Below are positions 28,084 through 36,051 of a stretch of 64,000 bases of DNA, in pieces. The notes beneath the pieces were generated by a model that made no database searches, was not told the origin of the DNA, and was given only the letters and a program-made list of their open reading frames with translations. Every line of letters starts with the position of its first letter. Positions within the stretch are counted from its first letter, which is position 1. Position numbers and translations under genes: made by a program. The DNA comes from Dietzia aurantiaca (GTDB taxonomy: Bacteria; Actinomycetota; Actinomycetes; Mycobacteriales; Mycobacteriaceae), in NCBI RefSeq assembly GCF_021033825.1, contig NZ_JAIFXZ010000004.1, positions 42,736-106,735 of the forward strand, given 5' to 3'.

Positions 28084-28581
28084 TCAGAGGCCCAGGTGGG
28101 GCGCTTTCGCGGCGATGGCGCGGAAGCGCATCAGTGCGTGCCGGGCGTCGGCCAGCGCGTCGTGCTCCCCGCCCGGATGAGAGGGCAGGTCCGGCTTGCC
28201 CGCCGTCTCCCACAGCTGCCGGACGTCACGGGTGAACCGCGGCATCGCCGCCGGGAGCGCGGTCATATCGCCCCACAGCTGGCACACCGCCACGTGGTCG
28301 TAGGCGCCGACCCAGGCCCACATCTCGACGCCGCCGGTGGGCGGTGCGGTGACGAACTCGTACAACTCGTCGCGGATCCGCGACCTGGACATCCAGGCCG
28401 ACGAGGACGGGCTGGGCAGCTTGGGCAGCACGTTCCGGCGTACCCACGGGCCCGCGGCGCCGGCGTCGAACTCGGTCGACACGGCGTAGAACTCGCGGCC
28501 GTCCTCGGCGACGACGCCCACCGACACCAGTTCGATGGTGGCGCCGTCCTCGATGAACTCGCAGTCGTAGAAGTAACGCAC
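28084..28581 (-). CDS. DEDD-type 3'-5' exoribonuclease (Rv2179c-like)
   Basis: Small RNase T-fold 3' exoribonuclease of 165 residues. The first acidic motif is FYDCEF (D6, E8) right at the N-terminus. A later Asp sits in WVGAYDHVAV and the last motif is HDALADARHALMRF. The M. tuberculosis homologue Rv2179c is a dimeric exonuclease active on 3' overhangs and resembles RNase T and poly(A)-specific nucleases. The GTG start is set by the requirement for D/E at the N-terminus and lies 4 bases after the acyltransferase stop, so the two genes form an operon. Confidence 0.9.
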   Translation of the reverse strand: MRYFYDCEFIEDGATIELVSVGVVAEDGREFYAVSTEFDAGAAGPWVRRNVLPKLPSPSSSAWMSRSRIRDELYEFVTAPPTGGVEMWAWVGAYDHVAVCQLWGDMTALPAAMPRFTRDVRQLWETAGKPDLPSHPGGEHDALADARHALMRFRAIAAKAPHLGL

Positions 28582-28585
28582 CGGG

Positions 28586-29335
28586 TCAGCTCTGCCCGTC
28601 GACCGGCTGGTCGAGCAGGTTGTGCCCGGAATCGCGGACGGCATCGAACTGCTTCTTCATGTCAGCTCCGTAGACGCCACTGACATATTCCTGGCCGGTC
28701 AGCGCCTGGATCCTGCGCATCAACTCGTCGGTGATCTCACGCTCGGCAGCGCGCTCCCCCTCGCGGCCGGCCCACGGGGTGATGTCGAGGGGCTCGCCGA
28801 CCATGACCCGGACCTCGGCGCGACGGCCCGGCCGCGGCCTGCAGATCGCGCGGATGTAGTCGCCGGTCCCGGTGACACCGATCGGGATGACCGGGACCCC
28901 GGCTTTCATGGCGAGGCGAGCCGGGCCGGTCTTACCGCGGTAGAGCCGCCCGTCCGGCGAGCGGGTCCCCTCCGGGTAGATGCACAGTATCTCGCCCTTG
29001 TTGAGCACCTCGAGCCCCGCGTTCAACGCGGCCTGCGCGGCGTCCGCGTTCGTGCGGTCGATCGGGTGCTGCCCCGACCCGGCGAAGAACCAACGACTCA
29101 GCATGCCCTTGATTCCGGTCCCGGTGAAGTAGTCGCTCTTGGCGAGGAACGTCACCCGGCGCGGCATGAGCAGCGGCATGAACAGCCAGTCGCCGACAGA
29201 CAGGTGGTTGCCGACCAGCAGCGCCGAACCCTCGCGCGGGAAATTCTCCTTCCCGATGACGACATGCCGGCTGGTCAATCGGAGGAAGGGTCCGATGAGT
29301 ACGAACTTGAACAGCCAGTACAGCAACCTGGTCAC
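28586..29335 (-). CDS. 1-acyl-sn-glycerol-3-phosphate acyltransferase family protein (Rv2182c-like)
   Basis: PlsC-type lysophospholipid acyltransferase acting at the inner membrane face. The 249-residue protein has a hydrophobic N-terminus (LLYWLFKFVLIGPFL), motif I NHLSVGDWLF (H-x4-D), IDRTNAD, motif III YPEGTRSPDG and motif IV VIPIGVTG. The GTG start follows GAGGAAC. It lies 37 bases after the ArsA-like gene and 4 bases before the ribonuclease gene, in the same minus-strand run as in M. tuberculosis. Confidence 0.9.
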   Translation of the reverse strand: MTRLLYWLFKFVLIGPFLRLTSRHVVIGKENFPREGSALLVGNHLSVGDWLFMPLLMPRRVTFLAKSDYFTGTGIKGMLSRWFFAGSGQHPIDRTNADAAQAALNAGLEVLNKGEILCIYPEGTRSPDGRLYRGKTGPARLAMKAGVPVIPIGVTGTGDYIRAICRPRPGRRAEVRVMVGEPLDITPWAGREGERAAEREITDELMRRIQALTGQEYVSGVYGADMKKQFDAVRDSGHNLLDQPVDGQS

Positions 29336-29372
29336 CGTTCCTCATGTCGAATGATCGTGTCGATCGCGGATA

Positions 29373-30260
29373 TTACCCGGCCCGGCCGACGAAGCCGGAC
29401 GGTACGAGGTTCGGGGGCCACAGATCCGGATCGGGCTCGAAACGCAGCAGCACACGGCCGGTCTCGTCGTCATACCCGGAGCCGATCAGCACACACCGCG
29501 ACAACAGTGCCGGTAGCGGCAGGACCGCCCGGAACCCGTCGTGGTCCAGCGTGACCATGTCGCCGTCGACGGCGGCCGGGCCGGACGGCATGGTCGGGGA
29601 CGGATAGGCGACGACGTAGGACCCGTCGGCGTCGGCCTCGATCTGCGGACGCACCCCGCCCCGCGCCAGCTCCGCCATCGCCGCGGTCCGCTCGGGCGCC
29701 CGCCCCGCCACTGTCACCTCGACGGGTCCGGCGAGGAAGCTCGCCACGTCGTCGGCGAGCAGCGCCAGGCGGTGGGCCTCCCGCACGCGCACGTCGGCGA
29801 GATCCCCGGCGGCCATGGACGCGAACCGCACGTGCGCCGGCCACCTGGATTCGACGAACGACGCCAGTTCGCCCGCGGACGCGAGCCGCCGGACCGCGGC
29901 GAGATCGCCGTCGAGTTCCACAACCACCACGTCCCAGTAGCGGGCCGCCGTCGCCCGACGGGCGTACTCCCACCCCAGCACGGCGGAGAGCGGGGAGTCG
30001 CCCCCGGCCGCCAGCGCCGCCAGCAGGTCGTCGTGGGGATCCGCGGCACCGGACCTGTAGGCGTCGAGCCGCGCCACGGGGTCGTCGGCGCGCACCTCAA
30101 CGGTGCCGCCCTCGGTGCTGTCGAGTCGCGAATCCACCGCGTCCGGGTGTCCGGTGAGCACCAGCGCCGTCCCCCCGGTCCCCGAGATGACGTCGGCGGT
30201 CCGCTCCGCGCGGTCGGTGGGGTCGCCACCCATGACGACGACGACACGCGTGTCCTTCAC
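29373..30260 (-). CDS. ArsA/anion-transporting ATPase-like protein with degenerate P-loop (Rv2184c-like)
   Basis: Predicted 295-residue cytoplasmic protein. Position and the C-terminal block (FRAVLPLPALLSRCVLIGSG, then RVLLRFEPDPDLWPP) match the HSP20-like end of actinobacterial ArsA-family proteins such as Rv2184c. The N-terminus, VVVVMGGDPTDRAERT, aligns where GKGGxGKT should be but lacks the Lys and the Gly-Lys-Thr/Ser, so ATP hydrolysis is doubtful. It is also shorter than the M. tuberculosis protein. The GTG start overlaps the SRPBCC stop as GTGA, so the two are coupled. Function unknown. Confidence 0.72.
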   Translation of the reverse strand: MKDTRVVVVMGGDPTDRAERTADVISGTGGTALVLTGHPDAVDSRLDSTEGGTVEVRADDPVARLDAYRSGAADPHDDLLAALAAGGDSPLSAVLGWEYARRATAARYWDVVVVELDGDLAAVRRLASAGELASFVESRWPAHVRFASMAAGDLADVRVREAHRLALLADDVASFLAGPVEVTVAGRAPERTAAMAELARGGVRPQIEADADGSYVVAYPSPTMPSGPAAVDGDMVTLDHDGFRAVLPLPALLSRCVLIGSGYDDETGRVLLRFEPDPDLWPPNLVPSGFVGRAG

Positions 30261-30718
30261 CCGGCCTCGACTCTCCGCTTGAGTTCACTCAGAGCGCCCA
30301 CAAGGATCCGGCGTTCCGCGCGCGTGCGCAGACTGCCGATGACCGGGACCGCCAGCTCGATCTCGAGCTCGTAGTCCACCCGCGTCCCGCCCTCCACCGG
30401 CTCGAGCCGGTAGCTACCGTGCTGCGACCTCTGCAGTGCCGAGCTCACGAGGCGCCACTCGAGAGCCCTGCCGTCCTCCGACCACGAATATGCGAGCACG
30501 TACTCGTCGATGATGGCGCCCGCCTCGAGCTCGAAACGGACGCGGTCCGGGTGGCCGTCCGGCCCGATTGACTGCACCTCGGCCAGCTGGATGAACGTGG
30601 ACCATTCGGGATACGCGGGGAAGTCGGAGATCACGGCCATGACGTCCTCGGGCGTCGCCGCGACCACCGTGGAGTCCCGGGTCGGCCAGACCTCGGGCAC
30701 GCCGTTGTCGTCGCTCAT
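30257..30718 (-). CDS. SRPBCC/polyketide-cyclase-like protein (Rv2185c-like)
   Basis: Predicted 153-residue START-like helix-grip protein that may bind a hydrophobic ligand. The fold is suggested by the N-terminal DSTVVAATPEDVMAVISDFP and PEWSTFIQLAEV, alternating strands, and a long C-terminal helix (RRILVGALSELKRRVEAG). It matches Rv2185c in position and layout. The start at the ATG MSDDNG is preferred to a GTG five codons upstream. Function is unknown; the coupling to the ArsA-like gene is conserved across mycolata. Confidence 0.85.
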   Translation of the reverse strand: MSDDNGVPEVWPTRDSTVVAATPEDVMAVISDFPAYPEWSTFIQLAEVQSIGPDGHPDRVRFELEAGAIIDEYVLAYSWSEDGRALEWRLVSSALQRSQHGSYRLEPVEGGTRVDYELEIELAVPVIGSLRTRAERRILVGALSELKRRVEAG

Positions 30719-30829
30719 ACGCTCTAGCTTCACACATCGGGCCCCGCGATGCGTCGTCAGCGAGGTCTGACGGAGTTGTCCGGGCCCGCATCGATGCCGG
30801 GTGCCCGAGACGGCATGGACGGGCGGGGA

Positions 30830-30835
30830 TAGTGT
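30830..30835 (+). promoter_or_regulatory. -10 box for fadD15
   Basis: TAGTGT on the plus strand. It is too close to the GTG at 30839 for that to be the start. A transcript from about 30842 would carry GGGAGGA just before the TTG at 30878. Confidence 0.45.
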
Positions 30836-30877
30836 GAGGTGACAGACACACAGCGAACGTCTCCACCGGGAGGACCC

Positions 30878-32677
30878 TTGCGCGAATACGTCGCCGCACC
30901 CGCCAACTTCACCGTCGCCGAGGACTGGTCGTGCGTCCAGTCTGCATACGATCGCGCCGAGAAGACCCCGGACAACGTGGCGTTCCAGCGGCCTGTGGGC
31001 GGCGAGTGGAGCGACGTCACCAACCGAGAGTTCGCCGATACCGTCCGTGCCGTCGCCCGCGGCCTGGTGGCACGAGGAATCCGGGCCGGCGACCGGGTCG
31101 CACTGCTCTGCTCGACCCGGTACGAGTGGAACGTCATCGATTTCGCGATCTGGGCGGTCGGGGCTGTCACCGTCCCGGTGTACGACTCCTCGAGCTCCGA
31201 GCAGATCCGCTGGATCATGGAGGATTCCGCGGCGCGCCTGATCATCGTCGAGAAGGACGAGTACGCGGTCACCGCGCGAAACGGCGTCACCGGACTCGAG
31301 AGCACTCCCGAGGTGCTGGTGATCGACGGTGACACCCCGGTGATCGACATGCTCACCACCGAGGGCGAATCGGTCGACGGGTCAGTCCTCGACGAACGAC
31401 GCGCCTCGGTGCGGGCCGACTCCCCCGCGACGCTCATCTACACGTCCGGAACGACCGGCCGGCCCAAGGGCTGCATGCTCACCCACCGGAACTTCATGTC
31501 CGAGACCCTGGCCGTCCTCGAGACCCCGTTCCACCAGTATCTCCGCGACGACGCGACGACGGTCATGTTCCTCCCGCTGGCCCACGTTCTCGCCCGGGCC
31601 ATCACCTACGCCGGCTTCCACGCCGGCGTGACCATCGCGCACTCGTCCGATATCGCCAATCTGGTCGACACGTTCGCGGAGATGCGTCCCCATTACATCC
31701 TCGCGGTGCCCCGGGTGTTCCAGAAGGTCTTCAACAAGGCCCAGGCGACCGCCCAGGACGGCGGCGCGATCAAGGCCTGGATGTTCGACAAGGCCACCGA
31801 CACGGCCGTCGCGTACTCCAGAGCACGACAGGACGGTCGTGTGGGTCCGATCCTCCGACTCCGCCACGCCGTGTTCTCGAGGCTGGTCTACGCCAAGCTC
31901 ATCGCCGCGCTCGGCGGCCGCTGCGAGATCGCGATCTCGGGCGGTGCGGCGCTCGGCGAGCGCCTCACGCATTTCTTCGACGGCATCGGGGTCAATATCT
32001 TCGAGGGCTACGGCCTGACCGAGACGTGCGCGGCCATCACGGTGAACACGCCCGGACGCATGCGGATCGGCAGCGTCGGGCAGCCGCTACCGGGATGCGC
32101 GGTGCGCATCGCCGCTGACGGCGAGGTGGAGGTGAGCGGCCCCGTCGTGGCCTCCGGCTACTGGCAGAACGAGAAGGCGACGGCCGAATCGTTCGCCGGC
32201 GACTGGTTCCGTACCGGTGATCTCGGCACGCTCGACGAGAACGGATTCCTGACGATCACCGGCCGCAAGAAGGAGATCATCGTCACCGCCGGAGGCAAGA
32301 ACGTCGCCCCCAACCAGCTCGAGGACGCCCTCCGCGCCGATCCGTTGATCTCCGAGGCGGTGTGCGTAGGCGACGGGCAGCCGTTCATCTCCGTGCTGCT
32401 CACGCTCGACCCGGAGGCGCTCGAGCGGTGGAAGCACCATCACGGCAAGACCGGTTCGCTCTACGACCTGCTCAAGGACGCAGGCCTGATCGAGCACCTC
32501 GACCAGACCGTGTCGCGGGCCAACCGGTCGGTCTCGCACACCGAGTCGATCAAGAAGTACCACGTGTTGCCGGACCAGTTCACGGAGGAGACCGGTGAGC
32601 TGACGGCCTCGCTCAAGGTCAAGCGGAACGTGGTGCACCAGAAGTACGCCCGGCAGATCGAGGCGCTCTACGCCTGA
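30878..32677 (+). CDS. fadD15: Long-chain fatty-acid--CoA ligase FadD15-type
   Basis: AMP-forming acyl-CoA synthetase of 599 residues that activates long-chain fatty acids. Motifs: the P-loop-like YTSGTTGRPKGCMLTH, FLPLAHVLARA, the acyl/AMP site GYGLTETCAA and the C-terminal GDLGTLDENGFLTITGRKKEIIVTAGGKNVAP. I chose the TTG at 30878 because GGGAGGA precedes it and the product begins REYVAAPANFTVAED, the N-terminus seen in FadD15 (Rv2187). The GTG at 30839 would add 13 residues. It converges on pimB'. Confidence 0.9.
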   Translation: MREYVAAPANFTVAEDWSCVQSAYDRAEKTPDNVAFQRPVGGEWSDVTNREFADTVRAVARGLVARGIRAGDRVALLCSTRYEWNVIDFAIWAVGAVTVPVYDSSSSEQIRWIMEDSAARLIIVEKDEYAVTARNGVTGLESTPEVLVIDGDTPVIDMLTTEGESVDGSVLDERRASVRADSPATLIYTSGTTGRPKGCMLTHRNFMSETLAVLETPFHQYLRDDATTVMFLPLAHVLARAITYAGFHAGVTIAHSSDIANLVDTFAEMRPHYILAVPRVFQKVFNKAQATAQDGGAIKAWMFDKATDTAVAYSRARQDGRVGPILRLRHAVFSRLVYAKLIAALGGRCEIAISGGAALGERLTHFFDGIGVNIFEGYGLTETCAAITVNTPGRMRIGSVGQPLPGCAVRIAADGEVEVSGPVVASGYWQNEKATAESFAGDWFRTGDLGTLDENGFLTITGRKKEIIVTAGGKNVAPNQLEDALRADPLISEAVCVGDGQPFISVLLTLDPEALERWKHHHGKTGSLYDLLKDAGLIEHLDQTVSRANRSVSHTESIKKYHVLPDQFTEETGELTASLKVKRNVVHQKYARQIEALYA

Positions 32678-32691
32678 TACGGCGCCCACAC

Positions 32692-32734
32692 GGAACGCGT
32701 GCTCCCGGGTCAGTCCCCCGAGAGCACGCGTTCC
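32692..32734. terminator. Hairpin between fadD15 and pimB', partly inside pimB'
   Basis: A 13-bp perfect inverted repeat (GGAACGCGTGCTC and its complement) around a 17-base loop. Its right arm lies within the last codons of pimB', so the coding sequence and the terminator for fadD15 are shared. Confidence 0.55.
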
Positions 32735-33843
32735 ATGTCTCTGGCGAGGTCCTGCCAGCGCCAGCGGTCCAGCGTCCAGTTGCGCCCTCGCATCCCCATC
32801 GCGGACGCCCGGGGCTTGTCCTCGAGGATCCCGGCCACCGCATCGACGATCTCGGGGACGGACGTGCCGTCCACGACCGACCCGGTGCGGCCGTTCTGGA
32901 CGGTTTCCGGCGCTCCCCCGCTCCGGCCGGCCACCACGGGCACGCCGCATGCGGAGGCCTCCAGGTAGACGATCCCCAGGCCCTCCACGTCCAACCCGCC
33001 ACCGCGGGTGCGGCAGGGCATGGCGAAGACGTCCGCCATGCGGTGGTGGTCGACGATCTCCTCGGCGGGGATGCGACCGGTGAAGATCACGCGGTCGGTG
33101 ACGCCGTGACGCCGCGCCAGTCCTTCGAGTGTCCGCCGGTACGGGCCTCCCCCGACGATGACGAGCACCGCCCCAGGCACACGTCGGGCGATCTCCGGCA
33201 GGGCCCTGATCAGCATGTCCTGGCCTTTTCGCGGCACGAGACGGGACAAACACACGATCACGTCACGATCGGCCACCCCGTAGCGCTGACGGATCGCCTT
33301 CCGGGCCGCCGGGTCCGGACGGAACCGGTCCGTGTCGACCCCTCCGGGCTGGTGCACCAGCCTGGCCCGCGGCCCGAATGCGGACGCGAACCGGCGGCGC
33401 GTGTAGTCGCTGACGTAGGTCACGGCGTCCGTTGAGTCGCCGATCACCCGGAGTACCTGCCGAGAGCCGGGCAGCATCGACCATCCCACCTCGTGCCCGT
33501 GGGTGCTGGCCACGATGCGGTTCACCGGCCCGGCCCTGAGTACCGGGGCCATCGCGGCCAGTGGGGCGGCCGCGCCGAACCAGATGGTGCTGGCGCCGAA
33601 GTCCTCGGCCAGGCGGCGGGCCCGACCGGCCAGATCCGGCGTCGGCAGCAGCATCTCCGTCGGCACCCGTTCCACCAGATACGGCTTCGACTCGTCGTAC
33701 CGGGTGGATTCGTCACCGCGGAAGGTCGAGGCCAACACCGCGACATCGTCGGGGTCGAGGTGTGCGAGGTACGTCTCGAGGTACGACTGGATTCCCCCGG
33801 GCCTCGGCGGGTAGTCGTTGGTGATCAGTAGGGTCTTCGTCAT
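32710..33843 (-). CDS. pimB: Phosphatidyl-myo-inositol monomannoside alpha-mannosyltransferase PimB'
   Basis: GT-B (GT4) GDP-mannose transferase that adds the second mannose to PIM1 at the cytoplasmic membrane face. The 377-residue protein starts MTKTLLITNDYPPRPGGIQSYLETY, the acceptor-site glycine loop. It has HQPGGVDTDRFRPDP, the central LSRLVPRKGQDMLI and the GDP-Man site GLDVEGLGIVYLEASACGVPVVAGRSGGAPE. It matches Rv2188c. I start at MTKTLL rather than six codons upstream because the Rossmann strand begins there. Confidence 0.93.
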   Translation of the reverse strand: MTKTLLITNDYPPRPGGIQSYLETYLAHLDPDDVAVLASTFRGDESTRYDESKPYLVERVPTEMLLPTPDLAGRARRLAEDFGASTIWFGAAAPLAAMAPVLRAGPVNRIVASTHGHEVGWSMLPGSRQVLRVIGDSTDAVTYVSDYTRRRFASAFGPRARLVHQPGGVDTDRFRPDPAARKAIRQRYGVADRDVIVCLSRLVPRKGQDMLIRALPEIARRVPGAVLVIVGGGPYRRTLEGLARRHGVTDRVIFTGRIPAEEIVDHHRMADVFAMPCRTRGGGLDVEGLGIVYLEASACGVPVVAGRSGGAPETVQNGRTGSVVDGTSVPEIVDAVAGILEDKPRASAMGMRGRNWTLDRWRWQDLARDMERVLSGD

Positions 33844-33861
33844 CGACTGCGAGCCTGCCAC

Positions 33862-33893
33862 ACGGCAGGTCGGGCGACCGCCCGACCTGCCGT
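33862..33893 (-). terminator. Hairpin terminator after the first NlpC/P60 gene
   Basis: A 14-bp perfect stem (ACGGCAGGTCGGGC and its complement) around a 4-base loop, beginning 5 bases past the stop codon at 33898 on the minus strand. Confidence 0.7.
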
Positions 33894-33897
33894 CCTC

Positions 33898-35034
33898 TCA
33901 GTACCGGCGGATGCCGCTGATCGGCATCGCGTCGACCTTCTCGAGCTTGACAGGGACCCCGTAGGTCGGTGCGTGGAGGACCAGTCCGTCACCGGCGTAC
34001 ATTCCGACGTGCGTGGCGCCCGGGTAGTAGATCACCAGGTCACCCGGCTGCATGTCCGCCGGCGCGACCGGCGTCCCGGCTGCGGCCTGCGCCTGACTCG
34101 AGCGAGGCAGCGTCTTGCCCTCCCGGGCGTACGACCACACCATGAGCCCGGAGCAGTCGAACTCCGACGGCCCGGTGGCGCCCCACGAGTACGGAGCCCC
34201 CAGCCGGGTCAGGGCGGTCCGGAGTGCAGCGGAGTTGACCCCGTCGACCGGAGGGGCGACGTAACCCTCCGGGACCATCGGCCCGCCGATCCACAGCGCC
34301 CGCTGGGAATCGGACAGGGCGTCGACCCGCCGCCGGACCTCATCCATCCGGAGCCGCATCTCATCCGAGCGCCGGTCGAGCTCTTCCATCCTCTTCCGCG
34401 TCTCCTCTGCGACCGCCCTCGCCGCATCAGCAGCCCCGTTCGCGTCCTCCCGCAGCCTGGCGGCTTCGACAGAGGCGGCCCTGGACGCGTCCAGGGCCGT
34501 GGTGGTGGCGCCGGAGAGACGGCTGAGCGCATCGAGTCGATGGACCAGGTCCCGCGGGCTCTCGGCGAGAACGGCAGCACGGGTCGCGCCGGTGTCACCG
34601 CCGCGATACCTCATCGCCGCCAGGTGGTCGACGAGTGACTGGTCCCGGCGAGCGGTCCCGTCCGCGGCCGCCGCGGCTGCCGCCGCGACACCCGCCGCAC
34701 GCTCCAGACGGTCCCGATCGGCGACCGAGCGTTCCAGTTCCGCGCGGGCCAGGTGGAGTTCCTCGCCCAGCGCTCCGGCCTCCTCCGACAAGCGCGACAG
34801 CTCCGCGAGGTCCTCCCCGGCGTCCGCGAGGCCTCCGATCCCGACTGCCAGCGGAGAATCGTCGGTCTCGGCCCCGCTGGCCAGCTGGTCGACACCCCCC
34901 GGCTCGCCTGAGGGAACGGCATCAGCAGGAGCCTGCGGGGCCGGAAGTGCCTGCTGCGCGGACGCGACCGCCCCGAATGTGAGCGAAAGTGCCACGGTCG
35001 CCGCGCCGACGGCCGCGATGAGACTGCGAGTCAT
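33898..35034 (-). CDS. Secreted coiled-coil NlpC/P60 peptidoglycan endopeptidase (Rv2190c/RipC-like)
   Basis: Extracellular gamma-D-Glu-diaminopimelate endopeptidase of 378 residues. A signal peptide is clear (MTRSLIAAVGAATVALSLTF, then AVASAQQ). Residues about 60-270 are Ala/Arg/Glu-rich and strongly helical (coiled coil), as in RipC/RipA where this segment regulates access to the active site. The C-terminal NlpC/P60 domain shows APYSWGATGPSEFDCSGL with the catalytic Cys, then GDLVIYYPGATHVGMYAGDG with the catalytic His. The start at MTRSL is set by the signal peptide. No riboswitch is seen in its leader. Confidence 0.9.
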   Translation of the reverse strand: MTRSLIAAVGAATVALSLTFGAVASAQQALPAPQAPADAVPSGEPGGVDQLASGAETDDSPLAVGIGGLADAGEDLAELSRLSEEAGALGEELHLARAELERSVADRDRLERAAGVAAAAAAAADGTARRDQSLVDHLAAMRYRGGDTGATRAAVLAESPRDLVHRLDALSRLSGATTTALDASRAASVEAARLREDANGAADAARAVAEETRKRMEELDRRSDEMRLRMDEVRRRVDALSDSQRALWIGGPMVPEGYVAPPVDGVNSAALRTALTRLGAPYSWGATGPSEFDCSGLMVWSYAREGKTLPRSSQAQAAAGTPVAPADMQPGDLVIYYPGATHVGMYAGDGLVLHAPTYGVPVKLEKVDAMPISGIRRY

Positions 35035-35138
35035 CTGATGTGGGTCGAACTCTCGAATCGGTGGGATGCCGGATTCGTCCGCGATCACGGACGTCAAGGG
35101 TGGCATCGGGTGCCCGGAAACGAATGTTACAGACGACA

Positions 35139-35181
35139 AGACCCCGCTGGTCCTGGTTCCTCACCGGGATCAGCGGGGTCT
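35139..35181 (-). terminator. Hairpin terminator after the second NlpC/P60 gene
   Basis: An 11-bp perfect stem (AGACCCCGCTG and its complement) around a 21-base loop, ending in TCTTGTC on the minus strand, 20 bases past the stop at 35202. Confidence 0.6.
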
Positions 35182-35201
35182 GCGCAGTGCAGGGGACCCG
35201 A

Positions 35202-35807
35202 TCAGTAGTAGCGGGTCGCGCCGTAGAACGGCATGGAGTCCAGCGGGGCGTAGCTGACCGAGGTGCCGGAGTACGGTGCGTGAACGACCTGGCCGTTACC
35301 GGCGTAGATGCCCACGTGGCTGGCGCCACTGTAGAAGGCGACGATGTCACCCGGCTGCAGATCGGCCTTGGAGACCTGGGTGCCGCCGCCGACCTGGGCC
35401 TGGCTGGTGCGCGGAATGGAGATCCCGGCCTGCTGGTAGGCCCACGAGGTCAGGCCCGAGCAGTCGAAGGAATCCGGCCCGGTCGCGCCCCAGACGTAGG
35501 GGGAACCGACGCGGGTCGAGGCCGCGTCGAGGATCTTCTGGCCGGTGCTGACCTGCGGCGCGGGAGCTGCGAACTCCTCCACGGGCGCGGCGACCTGCTG
35601 AAGGCCGGCGGGGAGGGCGATCCCCTCGGGCAGATCAACCGTGACCTGAGACGGCACACCGGGCAGACGAAGCTCGACGGGAACGTCGACTGTCACGGGT
35701 GCGGCGGCGGCGGTACCGGATCCGGCGACGGCCGCTCCGGCGGCGAGCAGTCCGGCTGCGGCCACACGACGGCCGGTCGAACTGGTCTTGATGCTGTGGG
35801 CTCCCAC
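35202..35807 (-). CDS. Secreted NlpC/P60 peptidoglycan hydrolase, riboswitch-controlled
   Basis: Predicted extracellular cell-wall endopeptidase of 201 residues. The N-terminus is a signal peptide (VGAHSIKTSSTGRRVAAAGL, then an Ala-rich h-region ending TAAAA). A short linker precedes the NlpC/P60 domain with SPYVWGATGPDSFDCSGL (catalytic Cys) and GDIVAFYSGASHVGIYAGNG (catalytic His). It lacks the coiled-coil regulatory region of its neighbour. The GTG start is supported by GAGGAAAG upstream. A c-di-AMP riboswitch precedes it, tying expression to osmotic and cell-wall state. Confidence 0.92.
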   Translation of the reverse strand: MGAHSIKTSSTGRRVAAAGLLAAGAAVAGSGTAAAAPVTVDVPVELRLPGVPSQVTVDLPEGIALPAGLQQVAAPVEEFAAPAPQVSTGQKILDAASTRVGSPYVWGATGPDSFDCSGLTSWAYQQAGISIPRTSQAQVGGGTQVSKADLQPGDIVAFYSGASHVGIYAGNGQVVHAPYSGTSVSYAPLDSMPFYGATRYY

Positions 35808-35827
35808 GAGAGTCTTTCCTCTTTCTT

Positions 35828-35970
35828 CCTGCGACACCGACCGGGTTAGCTGACGGGTTCGGACACGGAAGTCTGTCCTACGCTCTCGGACCTTCGAGGC
35901 CCTCGGGCGATTCACCCCAGTAGTTCTTGGTTCCCCGGCGCACCGTGACGGTGCTTAGGTGTTGACCTCG
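35828..35970 (-). promoter_or_regulatory. c-di-AMP (ydaO/yuaA-type) riboswitch
   Basis: On the minus strand, between promoter and GTG, the leader contains the conserved blocks of the ydaO class in order. These are GCCGGGGAACC (35939-35929), GGGGTGAATCG (35918-35908), a GTAGG segment and CCGAACCCGTCAGCTAACC (about 35864-35846), followed by GGTCGG and AGGAAG. ydaO elements bind c-di-AMP and in actinobacteria typically control secreted cell-wall hydrolases, as here. Binding of c-di-AMP usually turns expression off. Outer boundaries are approximate. Confidence 0.88.
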
Positions 35971-36013
35971 GCCCCCCACCGGTGGGCGGGTGATGACTTC
36001 CGAGGTCTCGAAA

Positions 36014-36042
36014 AGGTTACGAAAACGTCTCGCCGAAGTCCA
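36014..36042 (-). promoter_or_regulatory. Promoter of the riboswitch-NlpC/P60 transcript
   Basis: On the minus strand, TGGACT (36042-36037) and TAACCT (36019-36014) are separated by 17 bases. This predicts a start near 36007 and a leader of about 200 bases carrying the riboswitch. Confidence 0.5.
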
Positions 36043-36051
36043 GCCCATCGA

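Noticed and set aside
35035..35138. A second c-di-AMP riboswitch before the first NlpC/P60 gene
   Set aside because: None of the ydaO conserved blocks are present in this leader.
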